From contig JAISFF010000015.1 of assembly GCA_031263725.1 (NCBI GenBank), positions 62,001 to 126,000 on the forward strand: 64,000 bases of DNA, read 5' to 3'. Origin of the DNA: Lysobacteraceae bacterium (lineage in GTDB: Bacteria > Pseudomonadota > Gammaproteobacteria > Xanthomonadales > Xanthomonadaceae). Below are positions 45,808 to 55,489 of the stretch, piece by piece. The notes below the pieces were generated by a model that searched no databases, was not told the DNA's origin, and was given only the letters and a program-made list of their open reading frames with translations. The translations under genes were made by a program, and so were the position numbers. The stretch's first letter is position 1. Each line of letters begins with the position of its first letter.

Positions 45808-46703
45808 AGCACCCGTTCGGCCTGGCGCCGGCGCTCCGAAGGTGAGACCCAGCCGAGACCTTCGATCAGCTTGGCGTCTATGCGCTCGCGGCCGGATTCG
45901 ACTGCCGCTGTACCGGCGAGCGTGAGCAATGTCGACAGCTCGCCGAGATAGCCTTCGCTCAGCGAGAACAGCTTGGTCGCAAGCGACGTGTCATGCAGGT
46001 TAGACGGCTCGGCCAGCGGCAGCATCCGCTCAAAACTGGCCAGCAGGCGCAGGAAGTTGGCATCGAAGGTCCAGCGCGGCAGCAGAGCCGGCTCGAAGCG
46101 GTTGGCGAGCTGCGGATCGGTCTGTATCGCGCGGAAAGCGTCCTTGGTGCCGACGCCCACGATCGGGACCTGCAGCTCGTTGCCGAGGTACTTGATGACG
46201 TTGAGGAAGGTGCGTTGGCGATTGAGGTTCCCGGCCAGGATGTGGTGGATCTCGTCGATGACCAGCATCTGCAGGCCAACGTAGCGCAGCAACTTGACCA
46301 CTTGGGCCTGCTTCTTGTCGACGCGGTCGTTCGGCTTGTACGGTGTAAACAGCAGTTCGAGGATAGCGTTGTAGAACCGGCCCTCATCTGGTGTGGGTGG
46401 CGCCTGGATGGCCAGCACTGGCACGCGAACGCCCTGGCCCTGTAGGTTGTCGTGCGCGGGATGCAGCGAGCGGAAACGCTGCACCAGCATGGTCTTGCCG
46501 TTGTTGGTATCGCCGACCAGCAGCAGGTTCGGCATGCGGTGTGACTTCGGCCAAGTCAGCAGGTCCTCAAGTTTGGCGATAATGGACTTGGTACGCGGAT
46601 AACCGATCCAGCGCGGCGACCGGATCCGTTCGATCCGCTCCGCGGTCGGCAGCGCCAGCCATCCTGCCGCAGCGGCGCTCAGGTGGGCGTGCGTGTCAGA
46701 CAT
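45804..46703 (-). CDS. tnsC: TnsC/TniB-type AAA+ transposition regulator
   Basis: 299 residues. Walker A GDTNNGKT at 64-71, Walker B MLVIDEIHHI near 145, sensor region VGVGTKDAF and the arginine in NRFEPALLPRW. It is the ATP-dependent switch between the target protein (TniQ, TnsE) and the transposase. The short form resembles TniB of Tn5053 more than the 555-residue TnsC of Tn7. Overlaps tnsB by 8 bases and tniQ by 4. Confidence 0.92.
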   Translation of the reverse strand: MSDTHAHLSAAAAGWLALPTAERIERIRSPRWIGYPRTKSIIAKLEDLLTWPKSHRMPNLLLVGDTNNGKTMLVQRFRSLHPAHDNLQGQGVRVPVLAIQAPPTPDEGRFYNAILELLFTPYKPNDRVDKKQAQVVKLLRYVGLQMLVIDEIHHILAGNLNRQRTFLNVIKYLGNELQVPIVGVGTKDAFRAIQTDPQLANRFEPALLPRWTFDANFLRLLASFERMLPLAEPSNLHDTSLATKLFSLSEGYLGELSTLLTLAGTAAVESGRERIDAKLIEGLGWVSPSERRRQAERVL

Positions 46704-48564
46704 GTTCTTCGCTCAGCGGATCTAGCTCGTCGAACGGCTCGATCGTCTCTGGGGCAATCGCGGTCTCAACGACAGGGCCGGTCACCGTCGACGGCTTCGC
46801 CGCGCCGAGACCGTCGCGTCGCCGCTGCTGAGCTCGCCGCACGGCCTTGGTCTTTGCCTGGGCATCCTCCTCGATGGTGCGCATACGGTCGTAAGCCTTG
46901 AACAGGGCGCGTTCGTCCGGTGCGGTCCCCGCCTGCTTGACCATGCGCTCGGCTTCGCGCAGCTCCCAGAGGCTGATAGCCGGATGCGACGTGTCCCGGT
47001 ATGGAATTGGAAAGTAGGTGCGCAGCTCCGGGTCGAAGAACCAGATCGTGCTGATGTCCCGCGGGTCGCGCCGGAAGACGAACTTGCGCTTCGTCTTCGG
47101 CGAGGTCTGATCCTTTGCGCCGATCCAGCGCCGCAGCACGTCATGGTAATAGTGCACGTCGTCGATCACGACGCCATAGTCTTGGACCGTTCGTTCCACG
47201 AACGGCGTAAAGTCCAGTCGGAGCCGGTCTTCGTCGGCGATGCGCGCTGGCAGGCCCACGCCAGGTCGCTGTTCGGTGCCGAAGACGCCCTCCCGGTATC
47301 TGGCGAGTGGTGTCATGCCGAGCGACGAATGCTTGCGCTGGTGGTAGACCTGTGCGACGTACACTGCCAGCCACGCTTCGAATTCGCTCAGGCTCAGTGC
47401 GGCTTTGCCTTCCGAATCGTAGCTGCCACGTTGCCGCGGATTGGAAAAGGTCGTGCCAGGGAGCGTGTGAATTTCTTTGCTGGCCGTGCCAAGCAGCCGC
47501 TCAATGTGGCCGCCGAAGTGCGGACGCGCCACTGGCCGCCAGTCGATATCGATGCCGTACTCAGCGCATGCCCGCTGCAGCATCAGGCCGCGGAACTCCT
47601 TGGCGTTGTCCATATGCAGCGTCTTGGGAAAGCCCCACACTGGCCACTCCGCATCGATATCGCGCTTCGCCAGCCACTGCTCCTTGGGCAGGACTGCATG
47701 AGCGATGCACAAGCCGGTCGCCAGAGCGCCTGGTGGATCGAAGGAAACGTAGAAGCCCGCGACCATGCGGCTGAAGACGTCGATGGCGAGCGTGATCCAT
47801 GGACGGCCGATCGGGCGCCGGTGATGGTCGTCGACCAGAATGATGTCGAGCTTGGTGTGGTCGATCTGCACGACGGCGAGCGGCCAATCGGCGCCGGGGA
47901 ACTCGCCTTCGATCGGCGAGAATGCCTCGCTGGCTGCCTTTCTGCCCTCGCGGCGCTTGGTGCGTAGGGGTTCCGCCAGCTGCGCGATCCGGTTGCGGAT
48001 CGTGTTCGCGTGTGGCGGCTTCAGTCCGGCGTTCATGCAGCGTCGGCGGACGTCATCGCAGACGCGGGAGACTGGCTTGCGCTGCGGGGTCAGGAAGACC
48101 TCTTCGATCGACGCCAGGATGATCGCTTCGATCTCGGCAGCAAGCTTCGGCGCGCCCTTGTCGCAGCGCGTCTTCGGCATGAGTGCCGTAAGCCGTCCTG
48201 TCGCTTCATAGGCGGTCAGCCACTTGTACAAGGTGTTGGGATGTAGGTCGAACTCGCGTGCGCGTTGGCTGACTTCGGCACGAGTGCGGCCGCGCTTGCG
48301 TACCAGTGGGCGGATGATGTCCAGCCTGCGTTGCGCCATCTGCCAGTCCCCATTGGCCAGATCCTCCAGCCCCGGCGAGGCCAAGGTCGCGCTTGGCATG
48401 GCTGGTTGCAGTTCCGTCAATCTCACCTGGCGCACCTGGCCAGTCTCGGAGTCGCGGATCAGAACGGCATCCAGGTCGAGGATACGGGTGACGGTGCCAC
48501 GCCGTCGGCCTACCAGCACCTCGGTGCCGGGCTGCACGGCGAAGGTCGCGGGTGTGGAGTTCAT
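46696..48564 (-). CDS. tnsB: TnsB/TniA-type DDE transposase
   Basis: 622 residues. An N-terminal helix-turn-helix part (RREFDLHPNTLYKW-like, about 95-125) precedes the RNase H-like core with D235 (VVQIDHTKLD), D319 (LHMDNAKEF) and E355 (HFGGHIERLLG); the 35 residues between the last two are the classic DD(35)E spacing. A C-terminal Mu-type domain follows and the tail is acidic. It cuts and joins the 3' ends. The ATG at 48564 overlaps the tnsA stop (ATGA); an open upstream frame exists but lies within tnsA. Confidence 0.94.
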   Translation of the reverse strand: MNSTPATFAVQPGTEVLVGRRRGTVTRILDLDAVLIRDSETGQVRQVRLTELQPAMPSATLASPGLEDLANGDWQMAQRRLDIIRPLVRKRGRTRAEVSQRAREFDLHPNTLYKWLTAYEATGRLTALMPKTRCDKGAPKLAAEIEAIILASIEEVFLTPQRKPVSRVCDDVRRRCMNAGLKPPHANTIRNRIAQLAEPLRTKRREGRKAASEAFSPIEGEFPGADWPLAVVQIDHTKLDIILVDDHHRRPIGRPWITLAIDVFSRMVAGFYVSFDPPGALATGLCIAHAVLPKEQWLAKRDIDAEWPVWGFPKTLHMDNAKEFRGLMLQRACAEYGIDIDWRPVARPHFGGHIERLLGTASKEIHTLPGTTFSNPRQRGSYDSEGKAALSLSEFEAWLAVYVAQVYHQRKHSSLGMTPLARYREGVFGTEQRPGVGLPARIADEDRLRLDFTPFVERTVQDYGVVIDDVHYYHDVLRRWIGAKDQTSPKTKRKFVFRRDPRDISTIWFFDPELRTYFPIPYRDTSHPAISLWELREAERMVKQAGTAPDERALFKAYDRMRTIEEDAQAKTKAVRRAQQRRRDGLGAAKPSTVTGPVVETAIAPETIEPFDELDPLSEEHV

Positions 48565-49214
48565 CCCTTGCTCCAGATACGGCTGGACATCGTCAGTGAT
48601 GCGTTCAAATCCGCACCGAAGTGGAAGGTGCCGACGAGGTACCACAACGCCGGCAAAAGCCGGGCGCGGTTCCATTCGTCGCGGCAGGCAGCCTCCAGCA
48701 GAGCCTGCACGTCGGTTTCGCCCAGTTCGCACAACGTATGGTCGAGCACGTCCATGTCTTCCACAGGCGGCGGACCGCGCCGCACGAACGGCAGCAGGAA
48801 GCGGACGTTGTCGAGGTACGGCGTCCGGATATCCGCCTCGGTCACCAGCTTGAACCGCCACTCCTGTGCCCTGGCGAAGCGGACGGCGGCCCGGAACTTC
48901 GGTTTCAAGTCCAGCCACTGCTCGCGCAGGTCGGAGCGGTACTTCACCTCGCACAGCAGCGGAGTAGGTTCGGAGCCGTGCCGTGCCTTGAAGTGCACCA
49001 GTACGTCGGGCGTGTAGCGCCGCTCGCGCTCCCCGTCGTGCCAGCGCAGGGCGACCGGCTGCACCTCGAAGCTGCGCACGTAGGGCGAGAACTCCAGGCG
49101 GGTGAGGAAGTCCCGCTCCAGGGTCGACTCGAACTGGGCTGGCCCAGCCGCCTTCACCGCGGCGACGATACCGGTCACGTTGCGGTAGCTCTTGGCGATC
49201 TTACGGACGGGCAT
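48561..49214 (-). CDS. tnsA: TnsA endonuclease subunit
   Basis: 217 residues. TnsA cuts the 5' ends so that the element moves by cut-and-paste. The restriction-type catalytic residues are visible as E33 (ESTLERDF), D70 (RRYTPDVLV) and E89-V-K91 (LLCEVKYRSD). The second half (about 100-217) is the TnsB/TnsC contact region. First gene of the operon, 130 bases inside the right end. Confidence 0.92.
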   Translation of the reverse strand: MPVRKIAKSYRNVTGIVAAVKAAGPAQFESTLERDFLTRLEFSPYVRSFEVQPVALRWHDGERERRYTPDVLVHFKARHGSEPTPLLCEVKYRSDLREQWLDLKPKFRAAVRFARAQEWRFKLVTEADIRTPYLDNVRFLLPFVRRGPPPVEDMDVLDHTLCELGETDVQALLEAACRDEWNRARLLPALWYLVGTFHFGADLNASLTMSSRIWSKG

Positions 49215-49332
49215 GGCGAACCAGTCCCCTCAAGCAGTGGAATTCCGGACCCAGTTGTCGGGTTCGATGGCAACCAGTACAAAGGATCGATGTAATAATA
49301 GGCTTCATTGGGCGGCGTAGTACATGCGACTT

Positions 49333-49344
49333 TTGGAATTCACA
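49333..49344 (-). repeat. Right terminal inverted repeat
   Basis: TTGGAATTCACA on the plus strand; read inward it is TGTGAATTCCAA, matching the left end at 11 of 12 bases. TAGTACA at 49318-49324 is the inverted form of TGTACTA near the left end and may be a TnsB site. Confidence 0.9.
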
Positions 49345-49349
49345 GTCGA
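49345..49349 (+). repeat. Target site duplication, right copy
   Basis: GTCGA, same as 37357-37361. The next bases, ATACTGA, complete the original lipA end GTC GAA TAC TGA. Confidence 0.88.
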
Positions 49350-49585
49350 ATACTGAACTGCCGCCGGCGGGCGGACACGGCGGACGGCTGCATGTCGGCC
49401 CACCGGCCACATGCGGACCCGATGCGGGAGGGACAGGCGGTCGCGCGCATCCGGAACATCGCGGCAAACCGCATGATCCGGCGGTTCATGACCCCACTGG
49501 GAAGATGTGACCGTTTCCAGACCAGGCCTTCGCGGTTCGTATCCGATGCCGGACCAGGCCATTCCGACCCATCAGGAACCATTCC
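49350..49585. other. Former lipA 3' end and downstream intergenic DNA
   Basis: The first seven bases are the cut-off last codons and stop of lipA. The remaining 229 bases up to the DUF411 gene hold no gene or clear terminator. Confidence 0.7.
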
Positions 49586-50146
49586 ATGACGCTTTCCGCC
49601 CGCTGCGCTCCTGTTCCGAACCCCGCGCCCGTCCGCCGGGTCCTTCGATATCCGCCCCTTTTCCTCGGCCTCCTCGCGACCGGCGCCGCGCTCACAGCCT
49701 GCGCGCAGCCACCGCAACCGGGCCGTTTCGCCACAACCGCAACAGTCCAGGCTTCTCCCGCTTCATCCGCGCCACCCCGGGTGATCGTCCACAAGAGTCC
49801 GACCTGTGGTTGTTGCGGCAAATGGATCGATCACATGCGCAGCGCGGGCTTCGACGTGGAGACATATGACAAGGACGACATGCTGTCGATCAAGACGCGA
49901 TTCGGTATACCGGCGGACAAGGGTTCGTGCCATACCGCCGAAGTCGATGGTTATGTGATCGAAGGCCACGTCCCGGCCGAGGATGTGAAACGGCTGCTCG
50001 CGACCCGGCCGCAAGCCCGGGGACTGGCGCTGCCGGGCATGCCGGCCGGTTCGCCCGGCATGGAAATGCCCGCCGGAGGGACGCAGCCGTATGTCGTCGA
50101 GCTCATCGAGGATGGCGGCGGCACCCGTCCGTTTGCCCGACACTGA
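49586..50146 (+). CDS. DUF411-family exported metal-binding protein
   Basis: 186 residues. Lipoprotein-like signal (FLGLLATGAALTACAQ) and a DUF411 domain: VIVHKSPTCGCCGKWIDHM, then ADKGSCHTAEVDGYVIEGHV and PGMPAGSPGMEM. The CGCC and CHTA cysteines and the Met-rich stretch fit copper or silver binding; relatives (CopG-type) lie in metal-resistance loci. No copper genes are nearby, so the role is a guess from the family. Confidence 0.88.
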   Translation: MTLSARCAPVPNPAPVRRVLRYPPLFLGLLATGAALTACAQPPQPGRFATTATVQASPASSAPPRVIVHKSPTCGCCGKWIDHMRSAGFDVETYDKDDMLSIKTRFGIPADKGSCHTAEVDGYVIEGHVPAEDVKRLLATRPQARGLALPGMPAGSPGMEMPAGGTQPYVVELIEDGGGTRPFARH

Positions 50147-50561
50147 GCGGAGCCGCCCCGATGCTGGCGCAGGCGCAGCGTCGCCGAAGGGCGGGCTTCC
50201 CGCCGTTTTCACATCCGCGGATGGAAAAGAGGGCGGGTTCGCGGAACGAGGCGATATTGGAGTATCCGCCGCCGGCCGACCCAAGATGGCTCTGATGATG
50301 GAACGATCCATTGCCGCGTTTTGCCTCTCGGAATCCGCAAGCGTTCGAAAACATGCTTTCCCCGCGGATGCCGGACATCCTGGCCCGCGTCGGCGGGGAC
50401 GGCTTTCGTGAACGACAGCCCGGGGGCGCGACCTTCCGCCTTTGTTTTCCGATCCCGTCCCCGCTAGGCTTTGGACACGATCCGGTGAACCCAACACTTT
50501 CGTTCCACACTAACCACAAGCATCATTCCCTCCGTCGCACTTCCGTGGTCCAAGCATCCGA
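50147..50561. other. Intergenic region before prc
   Basis: 415 bases. Frames on both strands show no protein-like pattern. The last 100 bases are AT-richer and should hold the prc promoter. Confidence 0.5.
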
Positions 50562-52751
50562 ATGAAATTCAAGATCCCCGCATTCCTGTTGGCGCTTGCG
50601 CTGACCGCCCCACTGGCCTTCATGGCCTATGCCGACCAGGCGCAACCGCAAGAGCAGGCGCTCGCGCCCACCGCCGACCAGTCCACCGCGACCCGGCTGG
50701 TCTACGGCCTGTTGTCCGACAGCCGCTTCGCCTATCGTCCCAAGCCGATGAACGCCGGGCTGGCGGACGATGTCTTCAAGCGCTATCTGGAGTCGCTGGA
50801 CACCAGCAAGCAGTACTTCACTCAGGCCGACATCGACAGCTTCACGCCCTACAAGGCACAGATGGCCGATGCGATCCGCAACGGCGACCTGACGCCGGCC
50901 TACGCGATCTTCGATGTCTACAAGCAGCGCCTGGGCGAGCGCGTCACCTATGCGCGCCAGCTGCTCGATCAGGATTTCGATTTCACCGGCCACGAACGCT
51001 GGGAATACGACCGCAAGAAGGCTCCATGGCCGGCGGATACCGGCGAACTCAACGAGCTGTGGCGCAAATCGGTGATGAACGATTGGCTGCGGCTGAAACT
51101 GGCTGGCAAGCGGCCGGCGGACATCCGCGCCACCCTCGACAAGCGCTACGCCAACATGGTCCAGTCCATCGGCGAACTGAAGAGCGAGGACATCTTCTCG
51201 CTGTTCCTCAACGGCTATACCCGCGCCATCGACCCGCACACCGACTACTTCACCCCGCGCACCGCCGAGAACTTCAACCAGGCGATGTCGCTGTCGCTGG
51301 AAGGCATCGGCGCGCAGTTGCAGAAGCAGGACGATGTGGTGGTCATCCGGGAAATCATTCCGGGCGGTCCGGCCGCGCTGGACGGCACCCTCAAGCCCGG
51401 CGATCGCATCGTCGGCGTCGGCCAGGGCGCGAACGGTGCGATCGAAGACGTGATCGGCTGGCGCATCGACGATGTCGTGGCCAAGATCCGCGGCAACAAG
51501 GGCACGCAGGTACGCCTGGAATACATTCCCGCCGAGCGCGGCGTCGATGGCACGCACCACACCGTCGTCATCACCCGCCAGCGCGTACAGTTGTCCGAGC
51601 AGGCCGCCAAGAGCAAGACCTACACGATTCCCGGCGCCGACGGCGGGTCCGAGCGGCGTATCGGCGTGATCGAACTGCCGGCGTTCTACCAGGATTTTGA
51701 AGGCCGCCGCCGCAACAGCGACGACTACACGTCCGCCACCCGCGATGTCGCCAATCTGCTGAAGCAGTTCAAGCAGGAAGGCATGGACGGCGTGGTGATG
51801 GACCTGCGCAACAACGGCGGCGGCTCGCTCGACGAGGCGGTGCAGTTGACCGGCCTGTTCATCGACCAGGGCCCGGTGGTGCAGGAGCGCGAATCGGGCG
51901 GCCGCATCACCATCAACGGCGACCGCAAGCCCGGTGTCGCCTGGGATGGGCCGATGGCGGTGCTGATCAACCGCGGCTCGGCCTCGGCTTCCGAAATCTT
52001 CGCCGGCGCGATGCAGGATTACGGCCGCGCACTAGTCATCGGCGAGACCACCTTCGGCAAGGGCACGGTGCAGAACATCGTCAACCTGGACCGCTGGCCG
52101 GGCGGCGACCGCAACCAGCAGCGTTTTGGCCAGGTCAAGCTGACGATCGCGCAGTTCTTCCGCGTCAGCGGCAGCAGCACCCAGCACAAGGGGGTGGAGC
52201 CGGATATCGCCTACCCGCTCAGCGTCGATGCCAGCGAGTTCGGCGAAAGCACCTACGACAATGCACTGCCCTGGAGCCATATCGCCGATGTCCCGCATCA
52301 GCAGTACGGCAACTTCGCGCCGATGCTGCCGCGCCTGCAGGAACAGCACGCCGCGCGCATCGCGCACGATGTCGAATTCCAATGGTGGATCGAGGATGTG
52401 GACCATTACCGCGAGGAAACGGCCAAGAAGTACCTTACGCTCAACGAAAACGAACGTCGCGCCGAGCGCGACCGTCAGGAAAACCAGCGCCGCGAGCGTC
52501 AGGCCACGCGCAAGGCACTGGGCCTGGAGCTGGACCCCCTGGCCGACGACAACGACGACGGCCTGCAGGCCAGCGAGCGCGATGTAGTCAAGGACGCGGC
52601 GCGCGAAAAGGCGGCGGAAAAGCGTCCCGATCCGTTGCAGCGCGAGGGCGCGGCGATCCTTGCCAACGCCATCGACATGCTCGGCAACGATCCGCCGCTC
52701 TCGGCGCAGGTTTTGCTCGAATCCGGTTCGGCGCTGCGCTGGGCGCGCTGA
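50562..52751 (+). CDS. prc: Tail-specific protease Prc (S41)
   Basis: 729 residues, periplasmic. Signal peptide (FLLALALTAPLAFMAYA). N-terminal helical domain (about 40-215), PDZ domain (about 225-330; LEGIGAQLQKQDDVVVI, LKPGDRIVGVG), catalytic core with the serine in RGSASASEIFAG and lysine in TTFGKGTVQNIV, and a C-terminal DUF3340-type helical part with a very charged linker (RRAERDRQENQRRERQA). It degrades or trims proteins at their C-termini and controls cell-wall hydrolases. The window thus has two Ctp-type proteases, ctpA and prc. Confidence 0.95.
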   Translation: MKFKIPAFLLALALTAPLAFMAYADQAQPQEQALAPTADQSTATRLVYGLLSDSRFAYRPKPMNAGLADDVFKRYLESLDTSKQYFTQADIDSFTPYKAQMADAIRNGDLTPAYAIFDVYKQRLGERVTYARQLLDQDFDFTGHERWEYDRKKAPWPADTGELNELWRKSVMNDWLRLKLAGKRPADIRATLDKRYANMVQSIGELKSEDIFSLFLNGYTRAIDPHTDYFTPRTAENFNQAMSLSLEGIGAQLQKQDDVVVIREIIPGGPAALDGTLKPGDRIVGVGQGANGAIEDVIGWRIDDVVAKIRGNKGTQVRLEYIPAERGVDGTHHTVVITRQRVQLSEQAAKSKTYTIPGADGGSERRIGVIELPAFYQDFEGRRRNSDDYTSATRDVANLLKQFKQEGMDGVVMDLRNNGGGSLDEAVQLTGLFIDQGPVVQERESGGRITINGDRKPGVAWDGPMAVLINRGSASASEIFAGAMQDYGRALVIGETTFGKGTVQNIVNLDRWPGGDRNQQRFGQVKLTIAQFFRVSGSSTQHKGVEPDIAYPLSVDASEFGESTYDNALPWSHIADVPHQQYGNFAPMLPRLQEQHAARIAHDVEFQWWIEDVDHYREETAKKYLTLNENERRAERDRQENQRRERQATRKALGLELDPLADDNDDGLQASERDVVKDAAREKAAEKRPDPLQREGAAILANAIDMLGNDPPLSAQVLLESGSALRWAR

Positions 52752-52771
52752 ACCGTCCGCTCCGGCCAGCC

Positions 52772-52794
52772 GCAACCGGGACGGTCCCGGTTGC
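52772..52794. terminator. Hairpin after prc
   Basis: GCAACCGGGAC and GTCCCGGTTGC form a long perfect stem with almost no loop. There is no T-run, so it may slow or stop polymerase only weakly. Confidence 0.4.
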
Positions 52795-52820
52795 CGGCCT
52801 GAACCTCCCGATCGGCGGAT

Positions 52821-53311
52821 TCAGGCCGCGATCGGCAGGCTCGGGCGCTCCTTGATCTTTGCCATCACGATTTGGCTGCGCGATTCGTGCAATGCGGCAA
52901 GGTCGGCAGGCTGCTGCCGAGCAACTTGCGATCAGGGGCCATCGCCGAGATCCGCGCCTTGATCAGATAGTCGAAGCTGCCCGAGACCCGATGGCACTCC
53001 CGCACGTTCGGCAACTTCAGCGCCGCGCGCCGGAATTCCTCGAAAATATCATCGGACCCGTACGCCAGACTGATCTCGACGAAGACCAGCGGACTGGCTT
53101 TCAGGCAATGTGGGGTCCGCCGAGCGCAATAGCCCGCGATGACGCCTTCCCGCTCCAGCCGGCGCACGCACTCTGTGCATGGCGTGGTCGAGAGCGCGAC
53201 CCGCTCGCCCAGCCCGGTGCACGAGATCCAGCCCTCCTGTTGCAAGATATGCGGGATTTCCCGGTCGATTTCGTCGATCCCACGCGCTATCGCATATGAA
53301 TTCCCGGCCAT
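52821..53311 (-). pseudogene. Decayed Lrp/AsnC-family regulator of the dad locus
   Basis: From ATG 53311 the frame starts like Lrp (IDEIDREIPHILQQEGWIS), passes the DNA-binding helix region (ALSTTPCTECVRRLEREGVI, where the family has SPTPCLERVRRLE) and the ligand domain (LVFVEISL, ECHRVSGSFDYLIKARI), then leaves the family pattern after LPTLPH and stops at 52865. In another frame the same DNA continues ESRSQIVMAKIKERPSLPIA to a stop at 52821, which is the expected family end. So a one-base loss or gain is present, plus several changes at well-kept positions. It faces away from dadA, the usual place for its regulator. Confidence 0.75.
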
Positions 53312-53332
53312 TCAGCCTCGATACCATCATTT

Positions 53333-53360
53333 TCCTGGGGATATATTTGAAAAACCAGGA
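53333..53360. promoter_or_regulatory. Possible Lrp-type operator in front of dadA
   Basis: TCCTGG at 53333-53338 and CCAGGA at 53355-53360 frame 16 bases that are nearly all A/T. AT-rich inverted repeats of this kind are bound by Lrp-family proteins. A TATACT hexamer at 53383-53388 could be the -10 box for dadA. Confidence 0.4.
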
Positions 53361-53440
53361 GAAAATCCTGATTCCCGCCACCTATACTTCCGCCTGATCC
53401 ATCATCAATCCTGCCCATCGAGCCTTGGGAGAACGTTGTA

Positions 53441-54694
53441 ATGCGTGTTCTGGTACTGGGAAGCGGTGTCATCGGCGTGTGCAGTGCCTGGTATCTGGCG
53501 CAGGCCGGATTCGAAGTCGCCGTCGTCGATCGCCAGCCCGGACCGGGGCTGGAAACCAGCTTCGCCAACGTGGGCCAGATTTCGCCGGGTTACGCCTCGC
53601 CCTGGGCCGCTCCGGGCATACCCCTGAAGGCGCTGAAATGGCTGTTCTCCCAGCATGCGCCGTTGTCGATCAGACCGACCGCGCACCTGAGCCAATACCT
53701 GTGGCTGGCGCGGATGTTGCGCAACTGCACGCATGCGCGCTATGCCGTCAACAAATCGCGCATGGTGCGGATGGCCGAATACAGCGGCGACATGCTGGAC
53801 GAGCTGCGCAATGCCACCGGCATTCCTTATGAAGGCCGGCAATTGGGCACGATGCAGCTGTTCCGCACGGTCGAACAACTGGATGGCGCGGACAAGGACA
53901 TGGAAGTGCTCGAAGAGTACGGCATCCCGTTCGCCCTGCTCGACCGCGACGGCATCGGCCGCGCCGAACCGGCGCTGAAACCGATGCTGGAGAAGTTCAC
54001 CGGCGCATTGCTGCTGATGCACGACCAGACCGGCGACTGCTACAAGTTCACGCAGCGCCTGGAGGAAATGGCCAGGACCGCTGGCGTCGAGTTCCGCTAC
54101 GGCCAGACGCTGGACCGGCTGGACCACGACGGCAACCGCATCCGCGCCGCCATCATCGACGGCAAGCCCGAAACCGCCGACCACTACGTACTGGCGCTGG
54201 GCAGCTATTCTCCGCAGCTGCTGCGTCCGCTCGGCCTGCGGATACCGGTCTATCCGCTGAAAGGCTATTCGCTGACGATCCCGATCACCGACCCGGCGAT
54301 GGCGCCGATGTCCACCGTGCTCGACGAGCGTTACAAAGTGGCGGTGACCCGCTTCGACCAACGCATCCGCATCGGCGGCATGGCCGGAATCCAGGGCTAC
54401 GATCTGTCGTTGAATCCGCGCCGCCGCGCCACCCTGGAAATGGTGGTCGGCGATCTGTATCCGCAGGGCGGCGACCTGGACCGGGGCGAGTTCTGGACCG
54501 GCCTGCGGCCGGCCACGCCGGATGGCGCGCCCATCGTCGGACCCACCCGCTATCGCAACCTGTTCCTCAATACCGGCCACGGCACGCTGGGCTGGACCAT
54601 GGCCTGCGGCTCGGGCCGCTATATCGCCGACCTGATCGCCGGCAACAAGCCCGGCTTCAACGACGAAGGGTTGAGCATTGCGCGCTACGGCTGA
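53441..54694 (+). CDS. dadA: D-amino acid dehydrogenase small subunit
   Basis: 417 residues. FAD enzyme at the inner membrane that oxidises D-alanine to pyruvate and passes electrons to the quinone pool. FAD motif at the N-terminus ([19 protein letters not shown]), then [19 protein letters not shown], and the C-terminal [19 protein letters not shown] and [16 protein letters not shown]. Together with the alanine racemase 970 bases downstream it forms an L-alanine catabolic route, with one unrelated minus-strand gene between. Confidence 0.95.
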   Translation: MRVLVLGSGVIGVCSAWYLAQAGFEVAVVDRQPGPGLETSFANVGQISPGYASPWAAPGIPLKALKWLFSQHAPLSIRPTAHLSQYLWLARMLRNCTHARYAVNKSRMVRMAEYSGDMLDELRNATGIPYEGRQLGTMQLFRTVEQLDGADKDMEVLEEYGIPFALLDRDGIGRAEPALKPMLEKFTGALLLMHDQTGDCYKFTQRLEEMARTAGVEFRYGQTLDRLDHDGNRIRAAIIDGKPETADHYVLALGSYSPQLLRPLGLRIPVYPLKGYSLTIPITDPAMAPMSTVLDERYKVAVTRFDQRIRIGGMAGIQGYDLSLNPRRRATLEMVVGDLYPQGGDLDRGEFWTGLRPATPDGAPIVGPTRYRNLFLNTGHGTLGWTMACGSGRYIADLIAGNKPGFNDEGLSIARYG

Positions 54695-54733
54695 GGCGAC
54701 GCGGTGTTCGGCATGCCCGCCCGGACCCGGTGT

Positions 54734-55489
54734 TCACTCGGACCAGTCCTCGAAGATGTTCGCATTCTGGCGTTCTATCCGCCGCCGCCAGTCGGCGCCA
54801 TAGCGTTCGCAGAAATCGGCGCTGATCCATGCCAGTTGCCGGCGCAGGCCATCCCAGTCCTGCCGGTCCGCATACGCATAGGCAGCCAAGCCCGCCGCAC
54901 GGGTCCAGCCCTCCTCATCCTGCAGACCCAGCAACATGGTCTCGCGCTGGATGTCCTCGGGCACCTCGTAACCGTAGCACTGCTCGAACTCGCCATCGCC
55001 GAGTATCAGGTTGCAGTCGACCAGCGGATGGCTACCCAACGGCCAAGCTTGCCTGGACAGAAACACGTCGAAGAACAGATGCTCGAAACCGTCGAACTGC
55101 GGATCGGCGCTGAGCCGGTGACAAACCATTTCCTGGATCGGAACGATGACGTGATTGCTGTCGCTGACCAAGGCCGCGCGATCGCCGCCGATCAGGCCGA
55201 TCCGGCACCAGCGCATCCGCAGCCGCCTTTCCAGCACCTGCCCCAGCATGCAGGCACCAAGAAAAATCATGTCGGCCTGGCCATCGGCATATTGCGGCCA
55301 CAGCCCTTCGTAGATGGCGTAGTCCAGAGCGTGGACATCATCGATGCCACCGTCGCCGCGCGGTTGGCAAACGCCGGCGACACCGGCGAAATTGGCATGC
55401 CAGGCCGAGATGAAGCGCTGGATGCGATTCCGCATCGCGGCGTGGCGCTCCGGCGCCAGCGGGGAAATCGGCATAGTCTTGAAATTCAT
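54734..55489 (-). CDS. Uncharacterised cytosolic protein
   Basis: 251 residues, no signal peptide or membrane helix. I do not recognise it. It is acidic and rich in Trp, Cys and aromatic residues ([34 protein letters not shown]). The start at 55489 ([19 protein letters not shown]) is chosen because codons before it run through the alr upstream region. It lies between dadA and alr on the other strand. Confidence 0.65.
   Translation of the reverse strand: MNFKTMPISPLAPERHAAMRNRIQRFISAWHANFAGVAGVCQPRGDGGIDDVHALDYAIYEGLWPQYADGQADMIFLGACMLGQVLERRLRMRWCRIGLIGGDRAALVSDSNHVIVPIQEMVCHRLSADPQFDGFEHLFFDVFLSRQAWPLGSHPLVDCNLILGDGEFEQCYGYEVPEDIQRETMLLGLQDEEGWTRAAGLAAYAYADRQDWDGLRRQLAWISADFCERYGADWRRRIERQNANIFEDWSE

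Larger units (their letters stand above)
37362..49344 (+). mobile_element. Complete Tn7-like transposon inserted in the 3' end of lipA
   Basis: 11,983 bp. Bounded by 12-bp inverted terminal repeats beginning TGTG (one mismatch) and by the 5-bp duplication GTCGA. It carries tnsA, tnsB, tnsC and tniQ as one minus-strand operon at the right end, a TnsE-like gene at the left end and five cargo genes that look like a defence module. All core transposition genes seem intact (DDE, TnsA nuclease and Walker motifs kept), so it may still be mobile. GC of the cargo is visibly lower than that of the flanking chromosome. Joining the flanks restores a standard lipA stop. Confidence 0.93.

Noticed and set aside
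37422..49324. TGTACTA/TAGTACA pair as the transposon ends
   Set aside because: These are inverted copies but the five bases outside them differ (TATTG and TGCGA). The TGTG ends further out have longer matching repeats and a perfect 5-bp duplication. The inner copies are more likely TnsB sites.
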